Assembly: GCF_051251695.1 (NCBI RefSeq)
Contig: NZ_JBPOEU010000012.1
Span: 60,611 to 124,610 of the forward strand
Source of the DNA: Maritalea sp051251695
GTDB taxonomy: Bacteria; Pseudomonadota; Alphaproteobacteria; Rhizobiales; Devosiaceae
Length of the DNA: 64,000 nucleotides
Direction: 5' to 3'
Of the stretch, positions 54,848 through 63,398 are shown one piece after another. Within the stretch, counting starts at the first letter, position 1; each line of letters opens with the position of its first letter. The notes below the pieces were generated by a model. That model was not told the origin of the DNA. It made no database searches and was given only the letters and a program-made list of their open reading frames with translations. The translations under genes were made by a program, and so were the position numbers.

Positions 54848-55849
54848 CTACCCCATCCGGTCCGGCAGCACCCGATGCGGTGGTTGGTGGCCATCCAAAA
54901 ACGTGCGCATATTCACAATAACAGTTTCGCCCATCTCAATGCGCCCCTCAAGCGTGGCTGATCCCATATGCGCGGTCATCACCACCTTATCTTGCCGCGC
55001 CAGTTCAAGCAGCCTCGGATCGATGGGTTTATGATGCTCAAAAACATCTAAGGCTGCGCCGCTGATTTCGCCGGTTTCAACCGCTTCAATCAACGCATTC
55101 TCATCGATTAGATTTGGCCGTGCCAAATTTACGAGATAGGCCTCATTTTTCATCAAAGTAAGGCGCTGTTTGTTGATGATTTGTTTGGTTTGCTCTGTGC
55201 TCGGGGTGTGCAACGTCACAATGTCCACCGCACCTAGCATCCCGTCAAGATTATCCCAATAGTGGGCATCAAGTTCTTCTTCTACAACGGCTGGTTTGCG
55301 CGAGCGTCCAAAATAATGGATATCCAGCCCAAATGCCCGGGCGCGACGCGCCACAGCCATGCCGATGCGGCCCAAACCAACGATCCCTAGCCGTTTGCCC
55401 GCCAAACGACGGCCCAACATCCAATTGGGTGACCAGCCCGGCCATGTGCCGTCTTTTAACAGCATCTGCGAGCCTTCAATCAGCCGACGCGGTACGGCCA
55501 AGATGAGGGCCATTGTCATGTCGGCGGTGTCGTCGGTCAAAACACTTGGGGTATTGGTTACGGTGATGTCGCGTTTTGCTGCGCCATTAACGTCGATATT
55601 GTCGACCCCATTGCCAAATTGTGCGATCATACGCACGCTGGAAGGAAGGTTGGAAATGAGTTCTGCATCAATTTTATCGGTAATTGTTGATACCAGAATT
55701 TCGCAATTTTGCGACTGTGTGATCAGCTCTTCGCTTGTTTGCGGCCGATCCTCGCCAACAAAGTGCGTATCAAACAAGGCGGCCATGCGCTCTTCAATCA
55801 ACGCAGGCAAACGGCGTGTCACAAAAACCTTAGCCATAGATCCTGTCAT
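54848..55849 (-). CDS. D-2-hydroxyacid dehydrogenase, glyoxylate/hydroxypyruvate reductase type
   Basis: The 333-residue NAD(P)-dependent enzyme has the nucleotide-binding GIVGLGRIGMAVARRARAFG (about residue 155) and the catalytic pattern R (NLARPNL, where NxxRG is usual), E (EISGAALDVFE) and H (MTAHMGSATLEGR). The GLGRIG loop followed by FGRSRKP suggests NADPH preference by family rule. Glyoxylate reductase is the closest assignment; other 2-hydroxyacids are possible. It could link to the glyoxylate shunt encoded at 14073-17316. ATG 55837 is an alternative start. Confidence 0.85.
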   Translation of the reverse strand: MTGSMAKVFVTRRLPALIEERMAALFDTHFVGEDRPQTSEELITQSQNCEILVSTITDKIDAELISNLPSSVRMIAQFGNGVDNIDVNGAAKRDITVTNTPSVLTDDTADMTMALILAVPRRLIEGSQMLLKDGTWPGWSPNWMLGRRLAGKRLGIVGLGRIGMAVARRARAFGLDIHYFGRSRKPAVVEEELDAHYWDNLDGMLGAVDIVTLHTPSTEQTKQIINKQRLTLMKNEAYLVNLARPNLIDENALIEAVETGEISGAALDVFEHHKPIDPRLLELARQDKVVMTAHMGSATLEGRIEMGETVIVNMRTFLDGHQPPHRVLPDRMG

Positions 55850-55968
55850 TTAGAGCCCGTTTTCGCTATAGTTTAATTGAGAAACCAAGTTGGTCTTAGC
55901 CATACATTAAGGTGTATTTGCCTAATTGTTAGGCGAAATTCTATTCTGTGGAAAGAGCGTCACATATA

Positions 55969-56553
55969 ATGCGTCAAATATCAGGTCTAAAAATCAACAA
56001 CCTGCGCAAATTGATTGCACTCATATCTATGTGCTGCGGGATGATCTTCACGTCAATTGTGCCCGCGTGGGCGCAGAATGTTGGGGCTTCGGGCCTGCCG
56101 CTGCCACGCTTTGCCTCTTTAGGCTCCAGCAAAATAAACGTGCGGCATGGGCCGGGCCAAAAATATGATGTGGCATGGGTGTTTGTACAAAACGGCCTAC
56201 CAATTGAAATCATCCAAGAATTTGATGCCTGGCGCAAGGTGCGTGATTCGGAAGGCGCAGAGGGCTGGATCCATAAAACGCTTCTTTCAGGTCGACGCAC
56301 GGCCTTGGTCAAACCTTGGCTCGCCTCAACCGACGAGATCACCAATATTTACACACGGCCAGACCCAGCTTCCCCAATGCGCGCCATTTTGCAGCCCCAA
56401 GTTTTGGTGACGATTGATAAGTGCGAAAACAGCTGGTGCGAAGTTTCTGGTCGGTTCAAACCAGATGCGAACGCAGATAAAAACCAGAATTTTTCAGGCT
56501 GGATTAGCCAATCCACCCTCTGGGGCGTTTATCAAGGCGAAGTGTTGAAATAG
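55969..56553 (+). CDS. Exported SH3-like domain protein
   Basis: The 194-residue protein has a cleavable signal (hydrophobic core LIALISMCCGMIFTSIVPAWA) and two bacterial SH3-like modules: INVRHGPGQKYDVAWVFVQNGLPIEII and the later NIYTRPDPASPMRAILQPQV. Such proteins bind cell-wall or other extracytoplasmic partners. The partner is unknown. ATG 55969 is chosen over an upstream GTG (55948). It stands divergent from the dehydrogenase. Confidence 0.8.
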   Translation: MRQISGLKINNLRKLIALISMCCGMIFTSIVPAWAQNVGASGLPLPRFASLGSSKINVRHGPGQKYDVAWVFVQNGLPIEIIQEFDAWRKVRDSEGAEGWIHKTLLSGRRTALVKPWLASTDEITNIYTRPDPASPMRAILQPQVLVTIDKCENSWCEVSGRFKPDANADKNQNFSGWISQSTLWGVYQGEVLK

Positions 56554-56574
56554 CCAAGCGGCATCGATTGATGC

Positions 56575-57021
56575 TTAGCCTAAGCTTTTCACCCGCACAA
56601 CAACATCCACATGGGTGATTTTCATGCCCTTGGGCGCGTCGGGTAAGCCACTGATTTCAATATCGTTTGTGGGAATGTCGACAACCCGGTCCTCATCTTC
56701 AATGAAGAAGTGATGGTGGTCGGATGTGTTGGTATCAAAATAAGTCCGCGCTGCGTCAACGGTCACTTCGCGCAACAGGCCAGCATCTTTGAACTGACGC
56801 AAACTATTATAAACGGTCGCTAAAGAGACGGTAATGCCTTCACCCGAAGCTTCAGCGTGCAGCGCTTCAGCACTGACATGACGGTGCCCGCCACCATAAA
56901 GCAAATCGGCAAGCGCTAGTCTTTGTCGTGTTGGACGTAGTCCAGCCATCCGCAAAACAGCTGTTAAGCAGGGGCCACGGGAAACATTCATAAAACGTTG
57001 ATTGCTAAAGGGCGCAGTCAT
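56575..57021 (-). CDS. irr: Iron response regulator Irr (Fur family)
   Basis: Irr is the main iron regulator of Rhizobiales; it is degraded in the presence of heme and acts on iron-control elements. The 148-residue protein has AVLRMAGLRPTRQRLALADLLY, the winged-helix VSLATVYNSLRQFKDAGLL and the HHH metal/heme site at 102-104 (DHHHFFIEDED). The Cys-Pro heme motif of Bradyrhizobium Irr is not present at the N-terminus (it reads GPCL). It is divergent from fabA-fabB, the classic rhizobial order. Confidence 0.93.
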   Translation of the reverse strand: MTAPFSNQRFMNVSRGPCLTAVLRMAGLRPTRQRLALADLLYGGGHRHVSAEALHAEASGEGITVSLATVYNSLRQFKDAGLLREVTVDAARTYFDTNTSDHHHFFIEDEDRVVDIPTNDIEISGLPDAPKGMKITHVDVVVRVKSLG

Positions 57022-57345
57022 AAGGGTCTATTCATCTGTTGGTCTTTAATTGCGAATTATAATCAATTTCACCGCGCCAAACAACTGACCAATTGTCACG
57101 TAGTGAATATGCAAGTTTTTCGACATGCGTTTGGATCAATTCAGATACGGATTTTAGGTAAAACTACTTGAAATGTGGGTGTTTGCGGATAAAGTTAGAG
57201 TTCATCAAAAATGGGCGGAACGCGCAACCAAGTGCTTTGCGAATGTGAACAAAAATGTTATGCACGGCCAAAAGCATGTTTGGCCGAGCCACGATTCACG
57301 TCAAAATTTGGTCGCACTAAATAATAGATGAGGGATTTTTGGCCA
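57022..57345. other. irr-fabA divergent region, no gene; perfect hairpin at 57265-57286
   Basis: Besides the irr promoter, this 324-base gap contains CGGCCAAA-AGCATG-TTTGGCCG at 57265-57286, an 8-bp perfect inverted repeat 60 bases upstream of the fabA ATG with no T run. It is either a fabA leader hairpin or an operator. No iron-control element was found here. Confidence 0.45.
57056..57084 (-). promoter_or_regulatory. Sigma-70-type promoter of irr
   Basis: On the minus strand TTGTTT (57079-57084) and a perfect TATAAT (57056-57061) are separated by 17 bases, 35 bases upstream of the irr ATG. Confidence 0.6.
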
Positions 57346-57858
57346 ATGACAGAACGTGCCAACCAGTTTAGCTACGAAGAATTGATCTTGCACAGCAAGG
57401 GTGAATTGCCGGGCCAAGGTGATGCGAAATTGCCAGCGCCACCAATGTTGATGTTTGATCGCATCACCAACATTAATGATGATGCAGGCGAATTTGGCAA
57501 AGGCAGTGTTACAGCTGAATTGGATTTGAACCCTGATCTTTGGTTCTATAAATGTCACTTTATTGATGATCCCGTAATGCCAGGCTGTTTGGGGCTTGAT
57601 GCTTTGTGGCAAATGGTGGGGTTTTATCTGGGGTGGTCAGGCTCTCCGGGTCGCGGTCGGGCTCTTGGTGGTGCAATTAAGTTTACTGGGCAAGCGACGA
57701 ACGACAAAAAGCTGCTCGAGTATCATGTGGACATCAAAAAACACATGCGTTCGCCGTTGCCCTTTGGTGTGGCCACGGGCTGGGTCAAAGCAGATGGCGA
57801 AATTATTTATAAGGCGGAAAATTTGCGCGTTGGTCTGATCGGCCTTGAAAACAAATAG
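57346..57858 (+). CDS. fabA: 3-hydroxydecanoyl-ACP dehydratase/isomerase
   Basis: FabA dehydrates 3-hydroxydecanoyl-ACP and isomerises the product, starting unsaturated fatty acid synthesis. The 170-residue protein has LPAPPMLMFDRIT, the catalytic histidine region CHFIDDPVMPGCLGLDALWQ and GRGRALGG. The ATG at 57346 is chosen over 57328 because the family starts with MTERANQFSYEE. fabB follows after 30 bases. Confidence 0.96.
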   Translation: MTERANQFSYEELILHSKGELPGQGDAKLPAPPMLMFDRITNINDDAGEFGKGSVTAELDLNPDLWFYKCHFIDDPVMPGCLGLDALWQMVGFYLGWSGSPGRGRALGGAIKFTGQATNDKKLLEYHVDIKKHMRSPLPFGVATGWVKADGEIIYKAENLRVGLIGLENK

Positions 57859-57888
57859 TTCAATTTGTTAGCGCATTAAGAGGATTAC

Positions 57889-59115
57889 ATGAAAAGAGTT
57901 GTCATTACGGGCATGGGGATCGTTTCCTCCATCGGCAATAATAAGCAAGAAGTTTTGAAAAGCCTGCACGACGCGAAACCGGGCATCACCACAGCACCAA
58001 TGCATGTTGAATATGGGTTTCGCAGCCAAGTGCATGGCGAACCAACACTAGATCCGTTTGAAATTCTTGATCGTCGGACAACGCGCTTCATGGCGCGCGG
58101 CGCTGCATGGAACTATATCGCCATGCAAGAAGCCATTGAACAGGCCGGGTTGGAAGAAGATAACATCTCCAATCCGCGCACGGGCATTGTTATGGGATCC
58201 GGTGGTCCATCCACGGAAACCCTCATCAAGGCTGCGGATCTAACGCGTAAAAACATGAATCCAAAGCGGATTGGTCCGCTGGCGGTTCCAAAAGCCATGA
58301 GTTCAACCGCATCTGCGACCTTGGCAACAGCGTTTAAAATCAAGGGCGTGAACTACACAATCACCTCTGCTTGCGCGACCTCCAAGCACTGTATTGGCAA
58401 TGCCTACGAGCAAATTCAAATGGGCAAGCAAGATATTGTTTTTGCTGGCGGCAGCGAAGACCTTGAATGGTCAATGTCCAACATGTTCGACGCGCTTGGC
58501 GCAATGACATCTAAGTACAATGATACGCCTGAATTGTCTTCTCGTGCTTATGACAAAAATCGCGATGGTTTCATCATTGCTGGCGGCGCTGGCGTGATGG
58601 TTTTGGAAGAATATGAGCACGCAAAAGCCCGTGGCGCGAACATTTTGGCTGAATTGATCGGCTATGGGGCCACATCTGATGGCTATGACATGGTTGCGCC
58701 CTCTGGTGAAGGCGCGCAGCGTTGTATGCGTATGGCGCTTGAAACCGTTGATATGCCAGTTGACTATATCAACCCCCATGCCACTTCGACCCCGGTCGGC
58801 GATATCAGAGAAATCGAAGCCATTCGTGCTGTGTTTGGCAATGAGGATAAATGTCCACCATTGTCCGCCACCAAGTCATTGACTGGGCACTCATTGGGCG
58901 CAGTTGGTGTGCAAGAATCGATTTATTCTGTGATGATGATGAATGAAGGTTTCTTGTGCGAATCGGCAAATATTTTCGAACTTGATCCCGAGTTCGCAGA
59001 TATGCCCATCTTGCAGGAACGCCGCGACAACCAATCCATCGGCTGTGTCATGTCAAACTCATTTGGCTTTGGTGGCACCAATGCCACATTGGTATTCAAG
59101 CACAAAGACGCTTAA
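57889..59115 (+). CDS. fabB: 3-oxoacyl-ACP synthase I
   Basis: FabB elongates cis-unsaturated acyl-ACP. The 408-residue protein has VVITGMGIVSSIG at the start, the active cysteine in TSACATSKHCIGNAYEQIQ (about C163), the histidines in INPHATSTPVGD and SLTGHSLGAVGVQE, and the FGFGGTNATLVF end. fabA-fabB usually continue to fabI in Rhizobiales; here a terminator ends the unit, so fabI is not next. Confidence 0.96.
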   Translation: MKRVVITGMGIVSSIGNNKQEVLKSLHDAKPGITTAPMHVEYGFRSQVHGEPTLDPFEILDRRTTRFMARGAAWNYIAMQEAIEQAGLEEDNISNPRTGIVMGSGGPSTETLIKAADLTRKNMNPKRIGPLAVPKAMSSTASATLATAFKIKGVNYTITSACATSKHCIGNAYEQIQMGKQDIVFAGGSEDLEWSMSNMFDALGAMTSKYNDTPELSSRAYDKNRDGFIIAGGAGVMVLEEYEHAKARGANILAELIGYGATSDGYDMVAPSGEGAQRCMRMALETVDMPVDYINPHATSTPVGDIREIEAIRAVFGNEDKCPPLSATKSLTGHSLGAVGVQESIYSVMMMNEGFLCESANIFELDPEFADMPILQERRDNQSIGCVMSNSFGFGGTNATLVFKHKDA

Positions 59116-59140
59116 GTGATCTGCTGGTTTGGCGATTTTT

Positions 59141-59165
59141 AAGGGGCCTTGTGGCCCCTTTTTTA
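59141..59165 (+). terminator. Intrinsic terminator after fabB
   Basis: AAGGGGCC-TTGT-GGCCCCTT is a perfect 8-bp stem with T residues after it, 25 bases after the fabB stop codon. Confidence 0.9.
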
Positions 59166-59192
59166 TGAACAATGCTCTATTGAGGAAATAAA

Positions 59193-59921
59193 ATGTCTGA
59201 TCCAATCTATGCCATCGGTGACATTCACGGGCAGTTTGAAATGCTTGAAAAAGCACTGGAAAAGATCGAGCGCGACGGCGGGCCCAATGCAAAAATTGTG
59301 TTTCTTGGCGACTATGTGGATCGTGGGGCGCACAGCAAAAAGGTCATTCAAACCTTAATGGACGGCGTCGGCGCGGGTAAAAATTGGGACTGCTTGCTGG
59401 GCAATCACGACCGGATGTTTTCGCTGTTTATGGAAGATGAGCCGCGCAGCGATCCGCACCTTTTGGTCGGCTATCATTGGTTCCACGACCGCATAGGCGG
59501 TACGGAAACGTTAGCATCCTACGGCGTGCAAATCGAAGAAAGAGAGCGCACAAGCGCCTTGCACGAAAGGGCGCGAGCTGCTGTGCCCAAAGAACACGTC
59601 GGGTTCTTGAAAGCCCTTAAGCCCTACCATCTTGCGCCCCAACATTTGTTCGTTCATGCAGGCATTCGCCCCGACGTACCGCTAGAGCAACAAACGCTCA
59701 ACGATCTAACATGGATCCGAGAAGAATTTTTAGACCACGCCGAACCTCACCCATTTCTCGTGGTGCATGGTCATACCGCTATCGATCAAGCCACTCACTA
59801 TGGTAACCGCGTAAATCTTGATTCAGGGGCCGGATATGGACACCCGCTCAGTGCTGCCGTTTTCGAAGGTGATAAAAGCTGGCTTTTAACAGACAAGGGG
59901 CGCGTGCCGATTAAAGCTTAA
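59193..59921 (+). CDS. Metallophosphoesterase (PrpA/ApaH-like)
   Basis: The 242-residue protein carries the metallophosphatase motifs GDIHG (9-13), GDYVDRG near residue 40, GNHD near residue 68 and HGHT near residue 190. It resembles bacterial Ser/Thr phosphatase-like or diadenosine tetraphosphatase proteins; the substrate cannot be told from sequence. It is monocistronic behind the fabB terminator. Confidence 0.88.
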   Translation: MSDPIYAIGDIHGQFEMLEKALEKIERDGGPNAKIVFLGDYVDRGAHSKKVIQTLMDGVGAGKNWDCLLGNHDRMFSLFMEDEPRSDPHLLVGYHWFHDRIGGTETLASYGVQIEERERTSALHERARAAVPKEHVGFLKALKPYHLAPQHLFVHAGIRPDVPLEQQTLNDLTWIREEFLDHAEPHPFLVVHGHTAIDQATHYGNRVNLDSGAGYGHPLSAAVFEGDKSWLLTDKGRVPIKA

Positions 59922-59951
59922 GCTTTGTCGGCACCCCCATTTTGATGATGA

Positions 59952-60815
59952 TCAGACGGGGAAGCGCAGCCCAGTTGCCTCTTGTGCCCAATCCCAAAGT
60001 TTTGCTGCCTGCTGCTCATCACGGGCAGCGGGGTCTATAACCGCCAGTCCGGGTTCGCCAGATCGCTCCTCAGGGCCATCGGGTCCCCAATATTGCCCGC
60101 CTTCAACATCAAAAGATGTCGCCGCCACCAGCGCCGGGGCTGCGCCTTGCGCTGGGGCCATCATTTCGATGCCGGGCGGTATATCGTTTAGGTTACGGGT
60201 TAACTCGGTCCGGCTGACCCCCGGATGTGCCCCGAGTGAAAGCATATCACTGCCATGAGCGCGCAATCGCCGATCAAATTCGAGCGCAAACATCAGATCT
60301 GCCAACTTGCTCTGCCCATATTCCCGCCAAGGGTCATACGGTTTTTCAAGACCTAGATTGTCAAAATCAATGCTGGCGCCTCGGTGGGCGATGCTTGACA
60401 TGGTGACAACCCGCGCACCCTGCGTTGCGTTCAACAAAGGAAACAGATGCCCGGTCAACGCGAAATGGGCGACAAAATTTACCCCGAACTGGATTTCAAA
60501 TTGTTCCTTGGTTAAGCTTGGCGGTGGCACCATAACCCCAGCATTATTAATCAGAATATGCAGTTCTTTATGCTGAGCTACAAAATTCTGCGCAAACGCG
60601 TCAACTGATGCCAGACTTGTCAGGTCTAAAACGCCAACCTCAAGCGATGCGTCCGGCGAGGTCCGTTTGATCCGCTCAATCGCACCTTCCACTTTCTCGC
60701 GGTTGCGCCCGGCCAACACCACATGGACGTTTTGATCTGCCAGGGCTTTGGCCATCTCAAAGCCCAGTCCGGTATTGGCGCCGGTAATCAGGGCGGTTAT
60801 ATGATCTGTATTCAT
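59952..60815 (-). CDS. Short-chain dehydrogenase/reductase
   Basis: The 287-residue SDR has the NAD(P) motif TGANTGLG (11-18), NNAG (90-93), the serine near 141 and YxxxK (Y166, K170). It is like the retinol-dehydrogenase/WW-oxidoreductase-type SDRs; the R/K pattern after the glycine loop (AGRNREK) suggests NADP(H). It is downstream of the SnoaL-like gene and probably in one operon controlled by the divergent HxlR gene. Substrate unknown. Confidence 0.88.
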   Translation of the reverse strand: MNTDHITALITGANTGLGFEMAKALADQNVHVVLAGRNREKVEGAIERIKRTSPDASLEVGVLDLTSLASVDAFAQNFVAQHKELHILINNAGVMVPPPSLTKEQFEIQFGVNFVAHFALTGHLFPLLNATQGARVVTMSSIAHRGASIDFDNLGLEKPYDPWREYGQSKLADLMFALEFDRRLRAHGSDMLSLGAHPGVSRTELTRNLNDIPPGIEMMAPAQGAAPALVAATSFDVEGGQYWGPDGPEERSGEPGLAVIDPAARDEQQAAKLWDWAQEATGLRFPV

Positions 60816-60829
60816 GTCGAACTCGCCTT

Positions 60830-61222
60830 TTAAAGCCCAAATGTCACTTTGGCGTGGTGGGTATCCATATATTCTTTCATGCGCTTGATGCGACCGTTCG
60901 AAATTTCAAACAAGAAGTGATAAGAATTATCATAAACGCTTCCCGTTGCGGTTTCAGCGTTCATATGCGCTTCTGCGGCAACCTTGTCGCCTTCAGCCAC
61001 CATGCCGGTCACATTAAACTCAGCACCATTTGGGAACATGTCGCCTCCACTGCCAAAGAAACCCATGAAAAATCCTTTGTCGTGCTCCCCCGCTGTTTGC
61101 AGGTAACTCGGCTTGCCGCCAATCCACCAGCTGAAATCGGCAGTGGTCATCGCGTCGAGTGTTTGCACATCCGAAATTCGCATCGCTTCAACAAATTTGA
61201 GCACTAGATCTTTGTTGGTCAT
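60830..61222 (-). CDS. SnoaL/NTF2-like protein
   Basis: The 130-residue protein fits the NTF2/SnoaL fold: KDLVLKFVEAMRISDVQTLDAMTTADFSWWIGG, then GDKVAAEAHMNAETATGSVYDNSYHFLFEISNGRIKRMKEYMDTHHA. Small ketosteroid-isomerase-like proteins of this kind often accompany SDRs. The ATG at 61222 with AGGAG upstream is used; the frame extends to 61345 without other support. Confidence 0.8.
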   Translation of the reverse strand: MTNKDLVLKFVEAMRISDVQTLDAMTTADFSWWIGGKPSYLQTAGEHDKGFFMGFFGSGGDMFPNGAEFNVTGMVAEGDKVAAEAHMNAETATGSVYDNSYHFLFEISNGRIKRMKEYMDTHHAKVTFGL

Positions 61223-61301
61223 GTCCATCTCCTGGTTTTCAGATATAGAAATAGATGGCTTGTTTGCTTTACATGTGCAAGTAGGCACACTATTGGTATC
61301 T

Positions 61302-61319
61302 AGGAACCAAAAGGTAACT
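61302..61319. promoter_or_regulatory. HxlR-type operator candidate
   Basis: AGGAACC-AAAA-GGTAACT is a 7-4-7 dyad with five of seven paired positions matching, in the divergent region before the HxlR gene. It resembles the GGTAACT-based sites of HxlR regulators. Confidence 0.5.
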
Positions 61320-61343
61320 ATTGAGGGATATTGGGACTTAACC

Positions 61344-61724
61344 ATGGCAAAAAAGTCGTTTGAAGAATATATGCAATGCCCATTTCACTTAGCAATGAGC
61401 ATGTTGGAAGGGCGATGGAAGTTCGCCATTCTATATGTGCTTTCTGCCAGCGGCACGACACGCTTTAAAGAACTTGAACGCGCAATTCCCGGCATTTCCA
61501 CTCGAATGCTCACCAAAGAACTCAAACATTTGCAAAGCCATGGCATCGTTCGCCGGGTGCCTTATGCCACTGTGCCGCCCAAGGTTGAATATTCATTGAC
61601 GGAGATCGGCAAAAGCATAGCGCCGGTGATTGAGTCAATCAGTAAATGGGGCGTTGAATATCTGGAAACGGTTACCCCCAAACCGCTCGTTTTGCGCCAA
61701 GAACAAACCCGCCGCGCATCTTAG
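61344..61724 (+). CDS. HxlR-family transcriptional regulator
   Basis: The 126-residue winged-helix protein has CPFHLAMSMLEGRWKFAILYVLSASGTTRFKELERAIPGISTRMLTKELKHLQSHGIV, the HxlR signature. The conserved cysteine (C12) is present, consistent with redox or quinone/aldehyde sensing in some family members. It faces the SnoaL-SDR operon and probably controls it. Confidence 0.92.
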   Translation: MAKKSFEEYMQCPFHLAMSMLEGRWKFAILYVLSASGTTRFKELERAIPGISTRMLTKELKHLQSHGIVRRVPYATVPPKVEYSLTEIGKSIAPVIESISKWGVEYLETVTPKPLVLRQEQTRRAS

Positions 61725-61805
61725 GCCCTGCGTGCGTACCTAAAATCGTCTACGGACAATTTTGTATTGAGCCGTTTTTCAACATCATTCAGATGATGGG
61801 TTAAA

Positions 61806-62073
61806 CTAGGGTGTGAACCCAATTATGAAATGATCTGCACAGCAGATCAATTTTGATCAGATTTAGGCGAAATTGGTCGAATTGACTGACGTCAATGAGC
61901 TGATTTCAACGACAAGCTGGCAAAATTGAATGCTGCCCTTCGGGTTGGACACAAAACAACTTGCTTCAGCGTCCAAAAGCCTCACCGATATCTATATCGC
62001 TTTCGTTTTTATCCTCAAATCAAGTTGTTTTGTGTCCAATGCAGACCGTTTCATAATTGAGTCCACACCCTAG
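61806..62073. mobile_element. 268-bp MITE-like element with 34-bp terminal inverted repeats
   Basis: The ends at 61806-61839 and 62040-62073 are inverted copies (30 of 34 bases identical, all differences transitions), each beginning CTAGGGTGTG. A second perfect 19-bp inverted repeat lies inside (61945-61963 with 62021-62039, TTGGACACAAAACAACTTG). No open frame is present. It looks like a small non-autonomous relative of an IS5-like element or the remains of one. The CTAG ends may be part of the target. Confidence 0.7.
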
Positions 62074-62107
62074 GTAGCAATCTGGCCGACGCATCAATGC
62101 GACGTTG

Positions 62108-62129
62108 ATCCCGGCGCGTAGGCCGGGAT
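62108..62129. repeat. Perfect intergenic inverted repeat
   Basis: ATCCCGGC-GCGTAG-GCCGGGAT is a perfect 8-bp stem with a 6-base loop, inside the non-coding island after the MITE-like element. It is of the kind seen in dispersed intergenic palindromes. Confidence 0.5.
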
Positions 62130-62189
62130 GGCCAACCGGGTTAACTGGTCTTTTCTACTAAGCCAAAACCACCCGCACAAAACCAAACG

Positions 62190-62270
62190 GCATCTGCGAA
62201 AACTCATAAGCATCCCGGAAATCCCATCTGCATCCCCGGAAACCCCAGCGGCGTCCCCGGACTTGATCCG
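62190..62270. repeat. Degenerate tandem array, four units of about 20 bp
   Basis: Units begin at 62190, 62210, 62230 and 62251 with GCATC or GCGTC and share a GCATCCCCGGAAA-type core that decays outward. The last unit runs into the dispersed palindrome at 62252-62279. The rest of the 61725-62549 gap shows no gene. Confidence 0.45.
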
Positions 62271-62279
62271 GGGTCTATC
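62252..62279. repeat. Dispersed palindromic repeat copy
   Basis: CCCCGGACTTGATCCGGGG is a self-complementary core shared with the degenerate copy at 52030-52060. Confidence 0.5.
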
Positions 62280-62549
62280 TTTTAATTGATATCGCCCATC
62301 ATCCAGCCAAAAACAACCCAATGAAGATCAACTTGCCCCAACCCGAAAACCAGTCATTTTCCCTGCCAAATTGGTGCGAATAAAGAGCTTGGCATTTATC
62401 TAAAATTTGGCAATGCTAGCAAAATAGAAATCTGATCTGAGTGGATGGGTTGTAGCGGCTCTTGCATCGAGGATGCGATAGCTTCACGCACGACAAAGGC
62501 CTGGCAAAACCAGCGCTTCAACCATACCCCGCAAGAGGAATGTTGAGCA

Positions 62550-63335
62550 ATGCCGACACAATATCATATAAAATGCCGCCCGGGCGATGTCGCTGAATGT
62601 GTGCTGTTGCCTGGTGATCCTGCCCGTGTGGAAGTGATCGCGAGCCATTGGGATAGTGCGCATAAAGTTGCTGAAAATCGCGAATATGTCACCTATACGG
62701 GCACCTATAAAGGCGCGCCAATTTCCTGCATGAGCACCGGCATCGGCTGCCCATCCACAGCCATCGGCATCGAGGAGCTCGCACGATGCGGCGCGACTAC
62801 ATTTCTTCGTGTGGGAACCTGCGGTACTTTTCAAGACCATGTGAAGGTCGGCGACTTGGCAATTTTTGATTCTGCGGTTCGTGAAGATGGAACGTCAAAG
62901 GCCTATGCACCAGTGGAGTTTCCAGCTGTCGCCAGCGTTGACGTGGTAAATGCCTGCATTCAGGCGGCCAAATCTCACGACGTCTTAGCCCATGTTGGCA
63001 CCACGCGATCCGCCGACACATTTTATGCTTCTCACCCGGCACCAGGATCGTCTTTTGGTGGCTATTGGCAATCCAACTGGAAGCAGCGTTTTGAAGACCT
63101 GCGCAGAATGAACGTGATTGCCGCCGAAATGGAAGCGAGCACAATTTTCGTGCTGGCCCGTGTTTGGGGACTACGGGCAGGCGGTGTTTCAGTTGTGTTG
63201 GACAACATGATGAAGCTGGGAGAAGAAGCAGATGAGTTCGACCCAGAAGCCCAACTTGACCACAGCGCCGCCTATATCAATAAACTGGCCGTGGTCGGAA
63301 GCGAGGCCGTAAGAATTTTGCACGAAGCCGGTTAG
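62550..63335 (+). CDS. Nucleoside phosphorylase (uridine phosphorylase-like)
   Basis: The 261-residue protein is a PNP/UDP-family phosphorylase, which splits nucleosides with phosphate. Signatures are LLPGDPARVEVIA at the N-terminus, STGIGCPSTAIGIEELARCGATTFLRVGTCGTF (phosphate-binding region) and NVIAAEMEASTIFVLAR. The MEAS-type segment is typical of uridine phosphorylase, but purine use cannot be ruled out. It has no close partner gene. Confidence 0.85.
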   Translation: MPTQYHIKCRPGDVAECVLLPGDPARVEVIASHWDSAHKVAENREYVTYTGTYKGAPISCMSTGIGCPSTAIGIEELARCGATTFLRVGTCGTFQDHVKVGDLAIFDSAVREDGTSKAYAPVEFPAVASVDVVNACIQAAKSHDVLAHVGTTRSADTFYASHPAPGSSFGGYWQSNWKQRFEDLRRMNVIAAEMEASTIFVLARVWGLRAGGVSVVLDNMMKLGEEADEFDPEAQLDHSAAYINKLAVVGSEAVRILHEAG

Positions 63336-63398
63336 GTAGGGCGAACAGTGTTTCTTGAACGGGCGACAATTTATGTGCGTTCGGTGACGTAAGCTAAT

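Noticed and set aside
54681..55034. 117-residue frame after the ferritin-like pair
   Set aside because: Starts in a terminator, is low in coding character and overlaps the dehydrogenase on the other strand.
62094..62321. 75-residue frame across the tandem array
   Set aside because: Its repeated GD-type residues simply translate the 20-bp repeat.
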